NCBI GenBank assembly: GCA_009594865.1
Contig: VOPT01000015.1
Location: forward strand, 1 to 64,000
DNA length: 64,000 nt
Origin: Nitrospira sp.
Lineage (GTDB): Bacteria > Nitrospirota > Nitrospiria > Nitrospirales > Nitrospiraceae
Direction: 5' to 3'
Part shown: one piece after another, positions 26,755 through 36,140 of the stretch
How positions within the stretch are numbered: the stretch's first letter is position 1
Layout of the letters: every line of letters starts with the position of its first letter
Made by a program: the position numbers and the translations under genes
Notes under the pieces: model-generated
Told to the model about the DNA's origin: nothing
Databases searched by the model: none
Seen by the model: only the letters and a program-made list of their open reading frames with translations

Positions 26755-28164
26755 TCAGGCGCGCGGTTTTCGGCGGCGGTCCAACATCCAGCGGGTAACA
26801 CCGAGCTGCTTCGCGGCTAAGGTCTTGTTTCCGCCGGAACGGGCCAACACTTCTTCGATGATCCGGTCCTCCAGATCGGCCAGCGTTTGAGCACCGACCT
26901 GAAAACTGATGTGGACCTGCGACGGATCAGCTGGTTGGGCACCAAAAGGAGCAGCCACGGGAAATAGCGGGACCGAGGGGGAGGCTGCTGCCTGTTGCAC
27001 GTCGCCGGGAAAGTTGGTGGCTTCGAGGGTCGTCTCTCCACAAAACAACACCGCGCGTTCAATCAGATTGCTCAGCTCGCGCACGTTGCCGGGAAGCTGA
27101 TACTCACGAAGCAGGGCCTGCGCGCTCGCGCCCAACGTCCGGGCAGGTTTGGTCAGGGCCAGGGCGGATCTGGTCAGGAATTGTTCCGCCAACGGAATAA
27201 TATCCTCCCGCCTCTCGCGGAGCGGCGGGACCACCAGGGTGACGACATTCAGCCGGAAGTACAAATCCTCCCGGAACTCTCCCTTGGCCACCGCCTCCTT
27301 GAGATTGCGATTGGTCGCCGCCATCACCCGCACATCGATGGGAATGTTCACGGCCCCGCCGACCCTGCGGATCGTCCGCTCTTCCAACACCCGGAGAAGC
27401 TTCGCCTGCAGCGGAAGCGGCAAGTCGCCGATTTCGTCAAAAAAGATCGTCCCCCCTTCGGCCAACTCGAGGAGACCGCACTTTCTTCCGCTCGCTCCGG
27501 TAAACGCGCCCTTCTCATGTCCGAAGAGCTCGCTCTCGAACAGATCCCGCGGAATCGAAGGGCAGTCCACCTCCACGCAAGGTTTCCCGGCACGGGCGCT
27601 GTTGTAATGGATGACTCGCCCCATGTACTGCTTGCCGGTCCCCGTCTCGCCCTGAAGCAACACCGTCACCCGATCGTTTTTAATCAGCTCCTGCAAGTGG
27701 GCAAGAAAGTTCTTGGTGACAGGACTGCGAGCAATCACACGGTCGATGGCATACCGGGCGGCGTCCTGCCCGCTGTGCAACTGCACCTGACGCTGCAGGG
27801 TCAACAACTCGGTCGCCCGGCGCAGCGTGTGCAAGAGGTCGTCCATGTCGATGCTCTTGGCGACGAAATCGAACGCCCCCAACCGCATCGCCTCCACCGC
27901 ATCTTTCACCGTTCCCCGCGCCGTCAACACAATCACCGGCAGTCCCGGCAGCATCTGTTTGACCCGGGCCAGCACATCCAGCCCGGAGAGATTCGGCATC
28001 ACCAGATCGGCGACCAGCAGATCCGGCTCAAACGATCGTAGGAGACTCAGGGCTTCCTCCCCCGAGCCGGCCGTTTGCACGACATAACCCTGGTCGCGCA
28101 GGCGCAAGGCAAAGGCCTCACGCACCGACGCCTCATCTTCCAGCAGCAACAGGTGCCAGGCCAT
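26755..28164 (-). CDS. NtrC-family sigma-54 response regulator
   Basis: A 469-residue transcriptional activator. Residues 1-120 are a receiver domain with acidic pocket E9-D10 and phospho-acceptor D53. The central AAA+ domain has Walker A GETGTGKQ, the sigma-54 contact loop GAFTGA, Walker B GGTIFFDEIGDLP and an R-finger region. The C-terminus is a Fis-type helix-turn-helix (LAAKQLGVTRWMLDRRR). Phosphorylation by the upstream kinase would trigger open-complex formation at sigma-54 promoters. The kinase gene ends 67 bp upstream on the same strand. The predicted sigma-54 promoter at 19882 is a candidate target. Confidence 0.92.
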   Translation of the reverse strand: MAWHLLLLEDEASVREAFALRLRDQGYVVQTAGSGEEALSLLRSFEPDLLVADLVMPNLSGLDVLARVKQMLPGLPVIVLTARGTVKDAVEAMRLGAFDFVAKSIDMDDLLHTLRRATELLTLQRQVQLHSGQDAARYAIDRVIARSPVTKNFLAHLQELIKNDRVTVLLQGETGTGKQYMGRVIHYNSARAGKPCVEVDCPSIPRDLFESELFGHEKGAFTGASGRKCGLLELAEGGTIFFDEIGDLPLPLQAKLLRVLEERTIRRVGGAVNIPIDVRVMAATNRNLKEAVAKGEFREDLYFRLNVVTLVVPPLRERREDIIPLAEQFLTRSALALTKPARTLGASAQALLREYQLPGNVRELSNLIERAVLFCGETTLEATNFPGDVQQAAASPSVPLFPVAAPFGAQPADPSQVHISFQVGAQTLADLEDRIIEEVLARSGGNKTLAAKQLGVTRWMLDRRRKPRA

Positions 28165-28231
28165 TAGAAGGTCCCGCCTTCGGTGTGACGGTCACGCCTC
28201 AGCTGTTTTGTATGCATACTCTTCCTATGCT

Positions 28232-30205
28232 TCATGAGCCCTCGTATCGGATCGGCAGCCACACATCCACCACCGCCCCCTGGCCTGGGGGGCTTTGAAT
28301 GACGAGCTGCCCATGGTGGCGTTCGACGATATCCCTCGTGATGGTCAGCCCGAGCCCCACCCCTTTGGCTTTGCCGTTCGTGAAAAAGGGTTCGTAAATC
28401 CGCTTCAAATCCTCTGCCGTAATACCTTTCCCTTGGTCGGCAAACCGCATCAACACACCGGGGACGCGCCGGAGTTCCGGCGACAGAGTGGCATACAGGG
28501 TACCACCTCCCGGCATGGCATCGATGGCGTTCATCACAATGTTGAGACAGACCTGAAGAATGTGGGCACGAGAGGCATCAACAGGCGGAAGATCCGGCGC
28601 GACGGAGGTCCTGATCAAAATCTGATTCTTCACGAGGTTGGGCCGGAGCAGCGTGAACGTATCGTCCAATACCGAGGGCAGCTCGCAGGGCGCGATGTCG
28701 AAGGGCCTGGGTCGCAACTGGCCCAGGTGGGATTCCAGCAGCTCATCGATACGCGAGGCTTCCCGGGCGATCAAGCGGCACCGGTCGCGGGCCTCTTGAG
28801 GCAGAGAGGTTTGTTCGGCCAGATGGGTGGCTAAACTCCCGAGCCCGATCAGCGGATTCCGCACCTCATGCAAAATCCCCCCCGCAAGTTGCCCGACGAG
28901 TTTGACCTGTTCGGTATGCCGAAGGGCTTCCAACATCTGCTCACGCTCGCTGAGATCCGTCAGAATCGCCATGAAATATTGCGTCGTGCCGTCGGACGCC
29001 TTCACTGGGCTGACACTTTCCCAGACCAGAAATTCCGATCCGTCCTTCCGCCGGTTGACGAACCGCTCCACAAACGGATGGCCGGCTCGAATCGAGTCCC
29101 AGAGTCGCTCATAAAATTCGGGGGAATGTTTGCCGGATTTCAGAATCGCCGGGCGCTGGCCGAGGGCCTCCTCGCGCGTCCATCCGGTCATGCGCTCCAG
29201 CGCCGGATTCCAGTCCAGGATTTTACCGTTCGTATCCGTCATCATCACCCCGTCCTGCGCCGACAGAAACAGGCGATGATAAAAATCCATCTGTGTTTCT
29301 TCGTGCCGGCGGCGCTCCAGTACCGCCCCGATGGTATTCGCCATCGTGCAGAGAAATTCCTGCTCCTTCTGCGTGAACCGGCGAACGCGTTTCGAATGGG
29401 CGGTCATCACGCCATAGACGCGATCCTCGACCAGCATCGGCACACACATACCGGCCACCGCGCCATGTTCCGTCAGCAACTTCGAGGCGGAAAACCGCGT
29501 TTCCCGACGGAGATCCTCGACCACCACCGGCACCCGTTCACGAATCGCGTAGCCGGCCTGCGAATGGGTGCCGCCCTCGATCGTCAATTTCCCGATGAGT
29601 TCATCCCGCAATCCGCTTCCCGCCATGATGTAGAGATGGCCGTCCGGCTCCCGAGGCACGAGAATTTTGCACAGCTCCACTTCCAGGGCCGCCGCCGTTT
29701 CCTTCACCGCTTCGTTCATCAGCTCTTGCGCGGATACCCCGCTGACGCCCAGCGTGCCGATGCGCGCGAGCACCGATTGAAATCGCGCCACCTGCGACGC
29801 ATCCTGTGCGAGGAGAACGCGTTCCGTCACATCCTCCAATACCATCAGGACACCACGCTCGCCGCGATAGGGCACCACGTTGAAGCGGCAGGCATAGTAG
29901 AGAGGGCGCCCATCGTGCCCCGCCAGCTGGTACTCCACGCTTTTTCGCGAACCTAAATCGCGCTGGTTCCAGACAATGGCATCGTCCAGCAAACGTTTTC
30001 GCAGCGCTGGCTCCCCACCTTCTTGAGGCGGCGCGCTTTCCACCAGTTCCGCGAATTGAGAATTTTCGAAAATGAGCAGGCCCTGGCAGACAAAACAGAG
30101 ACCGCCGTGAATGCAGTCGCTCAACCAGGCGAGGACCTCTGCGGCCGCTGGTTCAGAGCGAACCGGCCGGGAGACTTTGGAACGGGTGCGATGGGAAGAG
30201 GGCAT
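28232..30205 (-). CDS. PAS/GAF sensor histidine kinase
   Basis: A 657-residue soluble kinase with no membrane segment. In order: an N-terminal PAS-like domain (about 40-140), a GAF domain (about 150-310), a PAS-PAC domain (about 315-435; DGVMMTDTNGKILDWNPALERMTG), a HisKA dimerisation helix with the phospho-His in ILHEVRNPL, and an HATPase domain with N box LNIVMNAIDAMPGG and G boxes FADQGKGI and GVGLGLTI. It probably senses a cytoplasmic signal and phosphorylates the NtrC-type regulator encoded next. The ATG at 30205 has AGGA 5 bases upstream; a longer start at 30253 lacks one. Confidence 0.88.
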   Translation of the reverse strand: MPSSHRTRSKVSRPVRSEPAAAEVLAWLSDCIHGGLCFVCQGLLIFENSQFAELVESAPPQEGGEPALRKRLLDDAIVWNQRDLGSRKSVEYQLAGHDGRPLYYACRFNVVPYRGERGVLMVLEDVTERVLLAQDASQVARFQSVLARIGTLGVSGVSAQELMNEAVKETAAALEVELCKILVPREPDGHLYIMAGSGLRDELIGKLTIEGGTHSQAGYAIRERVPVVVEDLRRETRFSASKLLTEHGAVAGMCVPMLVEDRVYGVMTAHSKRVRRFTQKEQEFLCTMANTIGAVLERRRHEETQMDFYHRLFLSAQDGVMMTDTNGKILDWNPALERMTGWTREEALGQRPAILKSGKHSPEFYERLWDSIRAGHPFVERFVNRRKDGSEFLVWESVSPVKASDGTTQYFMAILTDLSEREQMLEALRHTEQVKLVGQLAGGILHEVRNPLIGLGSLATHLAEQTSLPQEARDRCRLIAREASRIDELLESHLGQLRPRPFDIAPCELPSVLDDTFTLLRPNLVKNQILIRTSVAPDLPPVDASRAHILQVCLNIVMNAIDAMPGGGTLYATLSPELRRVPGVLMRFADQGKGITAEDLKRIYEPFFTNGKAKGVGLGLTITRDIVERHHGQLVIQSPPGQGAVVDVWLPIRYEGS

Positions 30206-30319
30206 CACTGTCCTGATCGTCGGAGTCTCACGTGATCGATGCGGCACGTGCATGCGTGCGGTGCCAGTATACCGAGCAGGCGCGACCCCGTCGAGAGGAA
30301 GACCGGAGGACCGCCCTGT

Positions 30320-30643
30320 CTAGGGGACCACGAAATGATCCCGGCGTGTCACCGCGACGTCGCTGACAAACATGGCGCCCGAGTGTTTGTGAAACACAGG
30401 CCCGAGACCGGCCAGAATCGGCTCGATCCGCTCCTCCGGCACCACGGTGAACACGATCACCTGGCTGCTGGTGTCGTCGAATAATAGATGTCCTTCATGA
30501 AATCCATGGTGGCCCTTACCCGATACATTGTTGATGATCGTGTACCCGGTCGCCCCCACCCGGTCCAACAGGCTAGTGACGATTTTCAAATGCTCCCCTT
30601 CGACCACAATGCGAATCTCTTTCATCGGATGCAACGTCAGCAT
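30320..30643 (-). CDS. PII-like signalling protein of the DAB operon
   Basis: A 107-residue protein with a PII/GlnB-like ferredoxin fold: an EIRIVVEGEHLKIVTSLLDRVGATGYTI strand-helix-strand, a T-loop-like glycine/histidine-rich segment (SGKGHHGFHEGHLL) and a second VIVFTVVPEERIEPILAGL unit. The T-loop lacks the uridylylated Tyr of GlnB. It starts 16 bp after dabA, with AAGGGG 6 bases before the ATG, so it belongs to that operon. It likely regulates or assembles the bicarbonate-uptake complex by binding a nucleotide or metabolite; the ligand is unknown. Confidence 0.8.
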   Translation of the reverse strand: MLTLHPMKEIRIVVEGEHLKIVTSLLDRVGATGYTIINNVSGKGHHGFHEGHLLFDDTSSQVIVFTVVPEERIEPILAGLGPVFHKHSGAMFVSDVAVTRRDHFVVP

Positions 30644-30659
30644 ACTCCGCCCCTTTCTC

Positions 30660-33600
30660 CTATTGATCCTTCCTCTTTTGCTCGAATGATGTCGCCTGTG
30701 CCCAGGTTTCTTGCACTGTGCCGACCACCTCACCATCTTTCTCGAACGGGGACCGCTCCGGTGCTGCCACGAGCTCGGCGGACAGAACGGGCTGTGGCTC
30801 CGGCACGTCAGACACGGGCCGCCAGCCCTGCATGATGTCGTAGTGATAAAACTTGGCTTCATCCGGTTCACAGACCACCAGGGACACCCATTCATTCTCG
30901 AAGAGCCGCTCGAGGCCCGGATGCCGCGCAATCACTGCCTCGACCCGTGCCCGGGGAGCCTCGATCACGGCCAACAATCGCGTGGGGTCATGATAGGGCA
31001 CCGGACCGTCCAGCACGGTCTGCGCCGGTAGTCCCAACCGTAGATCACCGGTGGCGCCGCTCATGACGCCGACCCGCCCGACGATATTGTGGTACACCTT
31101 ACTCCCGCTTCCGTACACTTCATTGTCCACGGTGGAGAAATAGTGCTCCATGTTAATCCACTGAGCCACGATGAGCGGCGCCGTCATGATCGTCTCCAGC
31201 AATTTCGCGGACTCGTCCTGCCGGTAATCGTAGGAATGCAGAAACGACCGGCCTTCCAGGTTTAACGGCCGCGTCAGTTCCCGCCGGCCGACGATGAGCA
31301 AATTGTTTTTGGAGAGGCCCCACTCGGGACGGACTTGCGCCCAATCGACGCTTCGCCGGCTGGCCCTGGTAAGCGGATCCTTCCGTTTCGATGCGCCCAC
31401 CGGTCCCTCTAAGGCCAGCCCCCGTTCCTGCGCCGACTGCGCCCCCGCTTCTTCCAAGTCATCGAGCAGTCGCAGGAGGTCTTTCCGGTGCGTCGCAGGC
31501 ACGTCTTCCAGGTCGACGATCCGGACATCGTTCCGCGTCGTGTCATGGGCCGCCGCTACGAAATGCGAATCGACCGGGATCTTGATGCCGCGCCCCTCCA
31601 AAACCTTACGCACCGCCTGGTTGTTCGCCATTGCCGCAAAGGCCCGCGCATTCGGCAGGCCGCTGTTCCCTCCGCAGGCGCCGCAATCGAGCGCAGACTC
31701 ATAGGGATTGTTGTCGGACGTGCTCCCGTGGGAACACATCACGACCAACCGTGCAAAGCCCGAGGTGAATCCCATGAGACGGAGTGCCGCCTCCACGGCA
31801 TAGGCCTGTTCGGAGACCGAAAAACCATGCACGGTGATGCGCTGAAGACGGGACGACATGCCGCGGGGTGTGAGATTCAATGTGCGCCGGAAGCGTTCGT
31901 ACAAGGCATCCGCTTCGACAGGTGTCAGGCCGAGGCTTTTTGCCACCTCGCGCGTTTTCTGCTCGTCCTGACTCTCCATCGCGCCGAGACGGATGGCTTC
32001 GATCAAGGTCGGCGTGATGTCGGAACCGAGTGAAGGGAACTCGCGGCGCAGCGCGGCGCGGATGGCGGCGCGCTGTTCGACAGCCACCATCTCTTCCGCC
32101 TCGTCCCTGGTCAACTTGTCAATGGTGAGTGTCGTCGCCAAAGGCGGCAGCCAGAGGCCCTTCAACCAGGCACTCATGCGCTGGTACCAGAGGGGAAAGA
32201 GCGTCTTACCGAAAAACGGGACGCTGAAGAACCAGCCCAGGGCTTCAACCATGACGTACGGTGTGATGACGTTTTCTTTCAAATCGTGCAGAAGGGTATG
32301 GCCGGCGTGGCTGAGCCGCGCAAACAGTCGATGGCGGCTCGCCGCCGCCCCATGGTAGCTGCGCGGAATCTCACGGATATGGTTCTTCGGTTTCAGCAGC
32401 ACGGGAGCATGGGTAACCGGATGCTCCTCTCCGAATGCCTGGTACTTGACCGGGATACCAAAAAATCCGGCCACGCCCAGGGTCTCATATCCACCGAGCT
32501 GTTCGAGATGCCGCCTGAGGATCTCTGATCGAACATCGATGCAAAACACCATCTGCGCCAACGGCCGTGACGCTCCACTCGGGGCCGGCTTCTCATCGGC
32601 ATCGCGCAACTGCTTCGCCACTCCGGCCAATTGTCCGACCACGTCTCGGCGATGGCGGGCTTCCAGCGCTTCCAACCAGCGATGGCTGTGCTGCGCCGGT
32701 GGAAATCCATCCAACCATATCAGAATCGTGAGCACATCGGCAGATGAGGTCTGACTGATGAGTTCGGGATCGAGGCCCATCGCCGTCGCGAGCGCGAGCA
32801 ATCGCTTGGCGTCGCGCCGCATGATTTCCGCGGCACGCCATTCGGCAGTCTGTTCATAAACCTGCTTCCCGATCTCGTTCCACTCTGCCGGCGAGGCCGT
32901 CCGGTGAAGACGGCTCCATGTCCGCGTCTCCCCATCGACGAACGGAGCCAATCGACCTGCCACCAACTGACGTCTCAACCAATGGGCATGAGGCGCTTGA
33001 TCGATGTAGCCGCGAATCGCATCGTATTGCCCGGCGATATCCAGCAACTCCCGGCATCGCAACGCCACCAGCTCGCGTTCGTAAAACAACCGCACCGCGA
33101 GATATTTCACGAGATCGATCGGATATCGCGCTTGCCAGGGATGATACTGTTCTTCAGCACGCCACTTGATATACCCGGTCCAGCCGGGAAGGGTGGCCAA
33201 ATGCAAGGCAAAGTAGGACTCCCAGGCGGATTTTGGGATGCCCAGATCGGTGAGGCACTGCAAGACCGCTTCTTCCGGCCGCTCGCCGAGAGCATCGATC
33301 TTGGTGGCCGCATCCTGAATCCCAAGCAGCCGCAAGCCGGCATCGTACCGGGCCAATCGCTTCCAGGCGCGATAAAACGTGTGCTCGCGATCCGGCATGA
33401 CCCAGGAAGCTTCGCCCTCATCCAGAAAGACCCCGCACCACTTGATCATCTGTTCGTCGATGTCCGCCGCGACGTACGTGCCCAACGTGCGGTCGCACCA
33501 GGTCGAAAGGGTTTCATGCGACAACAGATCGACGGCTTCCCACGGCACGAGCGGTTCGGGCACGGCAGTCCGAGCCTGCGCGACAGAGGAGGTCAGCCAT

Positions 33601-34022
33601 GTGGCGAGACATTCCAGCGGCTCATCTGTAGCCGATGAAGGAGCAGGTTGTTCTGCATCGTCCAGCCCATGCACCATGGCATATCGGAGCAACTCCAGGT
33701 GGGACAACTCCCGTCCGGCAAAATGAACACGCCGGTCGCTGGCGAGTGGAGCCAGCACCTGAGTGACATCCTCGGGCCCGAGACGACCTTGCGCATAATA
33801 CCGGCGATAGAGCGCGCCGGTGAGATACCCTTTTCCGCCCAGCAGTTGTTCGCCGCGCTTGACCGCTTGGTCGAAGGGCAGATGCTCCAACCCATGCAAC
33901 GGATTGTGGTGGATAAACGTGCGCATCGGCCAGTAGGCAGCAATCGCCTCGCCTGCCAGCTCCACATGGGACCGCAGTTCCATCCGCTGGGCATCTGTGA
34001 AGGCGCGTTGTTCGAGTGTCAT
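30660..34022 (-). CDS. dabA: DabA (DUF2309), carbonic-anhydrase-like subunit of the inorganic carbon transporter
   Basis: A 1120-residue cytoplasmic protein that, with DabB, accumulates bicarbonate by coupling vectorial CO2 hydration to an ion gradient. The zinc site known from Halothiobacillus DabA is visible: C494 and D496 in FCIDVRSE, H765 in CSHGSTS and C780 in LDCGACGG. The 15-residue His-Cys spacing is the same. Compared with that protein there is an N-terminal extension of roughly 140 residues and about 100 extra residues between the metal-ligand pairs. The start at 34022 has GGAG 8 bases upstream; a longer frame running into dabB is spurious. dabB lies 35 bp upstream. Confidence 0.9.
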   Translation of the reverse strand: MTLEQRAFTDAQRMELRSHVELAGEAIAAYWPMRTFIHHNPLHGLEHLPFDQAVKRGEQLLGGKGYLTGALYRRYYAQGRLGPEDVTQVLAPLASDRRVHFAGRELSHLELLRYAMVHGLDDAEQPAPSSATDEPLECLATWLTSSVAQARTAVPEPLVPWEAVDLLSHETLSTWCDRTLGTYVAADIDEQMIKWCGVFLDEGEASWVMPDREHTFYRAWKRLARYDAGLRLLGIQDAATKIDALGERPEEAVLQCLTDLGIPKSAWESYFALHLATLPGWTGYIKWRAEEQYHPWQARYPIDLVKYLAVRLFYERELVALRCRELLDIAGQYDAIRGYIDQAPHAHWLRRQLVAGRLAPFVDGETRTWSRLHRTASPAEWNEIGKQVYEQTAEWRAAEIMRRDAKRLLALATAMGLDPELISQTSSADVLTILIWLDGFPPAQHSHRWLEALEARHRRDVVGQLAGVAKQLRDADEKPAPSGASRPLAQMVFCIDVRSEILRRHLEQLGGYETLGVAGFFGIPVKYQAFGEEHPVTHAPVLLKPKNHIREIPRSYHGAAASRHRLFARLSHAGHTLLHDLKENVITPYVMVEALGWFFSVPFFGKTLFPLWYQRMSAWLKGLWLPPLATTLTIDKLTRDEAEEMVAVEQRAAIRAALRREFPSLGSDITPTLIEAIRLGAMESQDEQKTREVAKSLGLTPVEADALYERFRRTLNLTPRGMSSRLQRITVHGFSVSEQAYAVEAALRLMGFTSGFARLVVMCSHGSTSDNNPYESALDCGACGGNSGLPNARAFAAMANNQAVRKVLEGRGIKIPVDSHFVAAAHDTTRNDVRIVDLEDVPATHRKDLLRLLDDLEEAGAQSAQERGLALEGPVGASKRKDPLTRASRRSVDWAQVRPEWGLSKNNLLIVGRRELTRPLNLEGRSFLHSYDYRQDESAKLLETIMTAPLIVAQWINMEHYFSTVDNEVYGSGSKVYHNIVGRVGVMSGATGDLRLGLPAQTVLDGPVPYHDPTRLLAVIEAPRARVEAVIARHPGLERLFENEWVSLVVCEPDEAKFYHYDIMQGWRPVSDVPEPQPVLSAELVAAPERSPFEKDGEVVGTVQETWAQATSFEQKRKDQ

Positions 34023-34057
34023 CCAATGACTCCGTTGTACCTGCCGGCGCAGCCTGA

Positions 34058-35725
34058 CTAGCGTCGAAATGCCGTGCGACCGAGCATGCGCATCAGGTCC
34101 TCGACATAGAGCCCGTTGAGAAAGGTCACGTAGGCCCGCGCGCGCAACGTCTCGATCCAAGGCGGCATGAGCAGTTTGACCCCTTTGGCCTTGCCATAGA
34201 TCATTCCCCAAGCGGCGACAATCAGGATCGCCGCGCAGCCCACCACCAGATCGAAGAACGAACGATTCCATTCCGCCGCGCGCATGAAGGCCGCCGCAGT
34301 CTCATGGCCGGGATACAGAAAATGGGTGAACGCCTCGCCTGCCCACAAATACGTGAGGCCGATCACCGCGAGCGCCCCGAGCATCGTGAGCGACACCGTC
34401 CATGAGGCGCCGGTGTGCAACCGGTAGAGCGTAAACATCGCCTGCGACGTCGTGACCCACCCGAAGAAGAGAAAGATCACCGCGCCCTGAGCATCCTGGA
34501 GCGGAATACTGACAACACCATGCACGACGAGCAGGATCACCAGTGGCAACACCAATGTCGCCACCAGGCCGGTCGTCCAGGTCATCGGCGAGAAGGCGCC
34601 GGCCTCATCCACCTTCGCGGCGGGCGGCAATTTGAACTCCGTCCGCGCTTTGTGAATGACCGATCCGGAATTGAGAAACAAGGTGGCCTTGAAGAGGCCA
34701 TGGGCGCAAAGGTGAAACACGGCCAGAGCAAAGGCGCCCAGTCCGCACTCCATGACCATGTAGCCCATCTGTCCCATTGTGGAATAGACGAGGCGGCGCT
34801 TCACGCTGGTCTGCGTTAACATGGCGCTGGCACCGATCAAGGCCGTCACGCCGCCGATCACAAACAGGAGATGCAGCGTCGTGGGGGCAAAACTGAAGAG
34901 AGGCGCCAATCGATTCACGAGAAAGCCGCCGGCATTGACGATTCCCGCGTGCATCAAGGCTGAAACCGGCGTCGGCGCTTCAATCGTACCGACCAGCCAG
35001 ACATGAAAGGGAAATTGGGCCGACTTGGTCATGACCGACAGGATCAACAGAAGGGTCGCCACCAAGGGCACATCCAGGCCGGTCCGCAGTGCGTTGGAGT
35101 CGGACACTGATGCAGAAGCCCCCTGCAATCGCGCGAAGAGCTCCGTCAGATCCAACGTGCCATAGGCGCCGTAGAGCAGCACGAGTGCCACCGCAAACGC
35201 CACATCGCCGAGCCCCTGCGTCCAGAACGTCTTCTGCCCCGCTTCCCTGGCCGCGCGACTCGTCGGGTTACACACCAGCAGCGATGACAGCAACCAGGTC
35301 ACCAAATGCCAGCACACGAACATCCAGAGAAGATTGCCACTGGTGACCAGACTCAAGAGGACGGAGGTGAGAGCGCCCAGGAATGCGAAATACCGGACGT
35401 ACCCCGCATCGCCAACCATGTAGCGCTCGGAGTACACATGAATGATCAGGCTGACGCTGCTGATGAGGACCATCATGACGGCCGCCAGCCGATCCACCAG
35501 AACTGTATAGGCCAAGAGCCCCGACGCTCCGCCGAGGATCGTCAGACGGATCGGCTCCCCGTAGAACACGATCACAAACGTGGCCACCGAGGTGAGCGCA
35601 GCACACCACAGCGCCCCGATCCCGATGCGCGAGATGCGTTCGCCCATTTCGCGCCAGAACAGGGCGATGAAGAGCGTGCCCAGCAAGGGAGCAAAGATCG
35701 TTAATAGAGGAACAACGGCTTCCAT
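34058..35725 (-). CDS. dabB: DabB, NuoL/Mrp-like membrane subunit of the inorganic carbon transporter
   Basis: A 555-residue inner-membrane protein of the proton-conducting complex I family (NuoL/MrpA-like) with about 14 helices. Family core sequences include SLIIHVYSERYM, a lysine and glutamate in membrane helices, FPFHVWLVGTIEAPTPVSALMHAG and SVKRRLVYSTMGQMGYM. In DAB complexes it carries the cation flux that powers DabA. No other complex I genes are nearby, which argues against a respiratory role. I chose ATG 35725; an in-frame start at 35779 is possible. It is the first gene of the dabB-dabA-PII operon. Confidence 0.9.
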   Translation of the reverse strand: MEAVVPLLTIFAPLLGTLFIALFWREMGERISRIGIGALWCAALTSVATFVIVFYGEPIRLTILGGASGLLAYTVLVDRLAAVMMVLISSVSLIIHVYSERYMVGDAGYVRYFAFLGALTSVLLSLVTSGNLLWMFVCWHLVTWLLSSLLVCNPTSRAAREAGQKTFWTQGLGDVAFAVALVLLYGAYGTLDLTELFARLQGASASVSDSNALRTGLDVPLVATLLLILSVMTKSAQFPFHVWLVGTIEAPTPVSALMHAGIVNAGGFLVNRLAPLFSFAPTTLHLLFVIGGVTALIGASAMLTQTSVKRRLVYSTMGQMGYMVMECGLGAFALAVFHLCAHGLFKATLFLNSGSVIHKARTEFKLPPAAKVDEAGAFSPMTWTTGLVATLVLPLVILLVVHGVVSIPLQDAQGAVIFLFFGWVTTSQAMFTLYRLHTGASWTVSLTMLGALAVIGLTYLWAGEAFTHFLYPGHETAAAFMRAAEWNRSFFDLVVGCAAILIVAAWGMIYGKAKGVKLLMPPWIETLRARAYVTFLNGLYVEDLMRMLGRTAFRR

Positions 35726-36140
35726 GACACGAAGGTCTCCAACATCGGCTACTTTGCGCGGACTCAACAGCAAGAACAAGGCCCAGGAGGAAATACCTCC
35801 GAAAAGCGGTGAAATGCAAGAAATCGGGGAATCGGCCGGTCACTGGATGCCAGGGCACGAGCCATCCATTCAGAAGCAACGTGCATCCATGCACAACCGT
35901 GCATAGACGCACTCTCCTGTCGGGAATCGTTAATGTCGCAACGAGGGAACCCATCGCGGAAAGGACTCGAAGGAAGAACCTTGTGTACCCGAATGAGAAA
36001 GTACGCGGCCCGGATCTAGTCATAAACCTGAAAGCGATTACGAACCACGCATGGAATGCGATGCAAGGCGGCATCGATTCGCCCTACTTCTTGATGTGTT
36101 TCCCTGCCTATGATAGCGTCTGCGTAGAGGCACGTGTATC
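35726..36140. other. 415-bp divergent promoter region between dabB and the second metal operon
   Basis: No convincing gene lies in this stretch. It must hold the promoters for dabB (minus) and for the secreted His-rich protein (plus). The only clear structure is the GTGCAT-based palindrome at 35881-35904. Confidence 0.45.
35881..35904. promoter_or_regulatory. Possible operator: GTGCAT palindrome plus half-site
   Basis: GTGCAT-CC-ATGCAC at 35881-35894 is a perfect 6-bp dyad, followed after 4 bases by a third GTGCAT at 35899-35904. It lies about 155 bp upstream of dabB and 240 bp upstream of the plus-strand gene. Dyads of this kind are typical of dimeric regulators, but the protein is unknown. 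Confidence 0.35.

Noticed and set aside
30225..30260. Possible sigma-54 promoter upstream of the PAS/GAF kinase
   Set aside because: A GTGCCA block (reverse of TGGCAC) is present, but the -12 GC pair is at the wrong distance and the intervening bases do not match.
34023..34271. N-terminal extension of DabA overlapping dabB
   Set aside because: The extra 83 residues are Arg/Leu-rich out-of-frame translation of dabB. The ATG at 34022 has a ribosome site and family sequence begins there.
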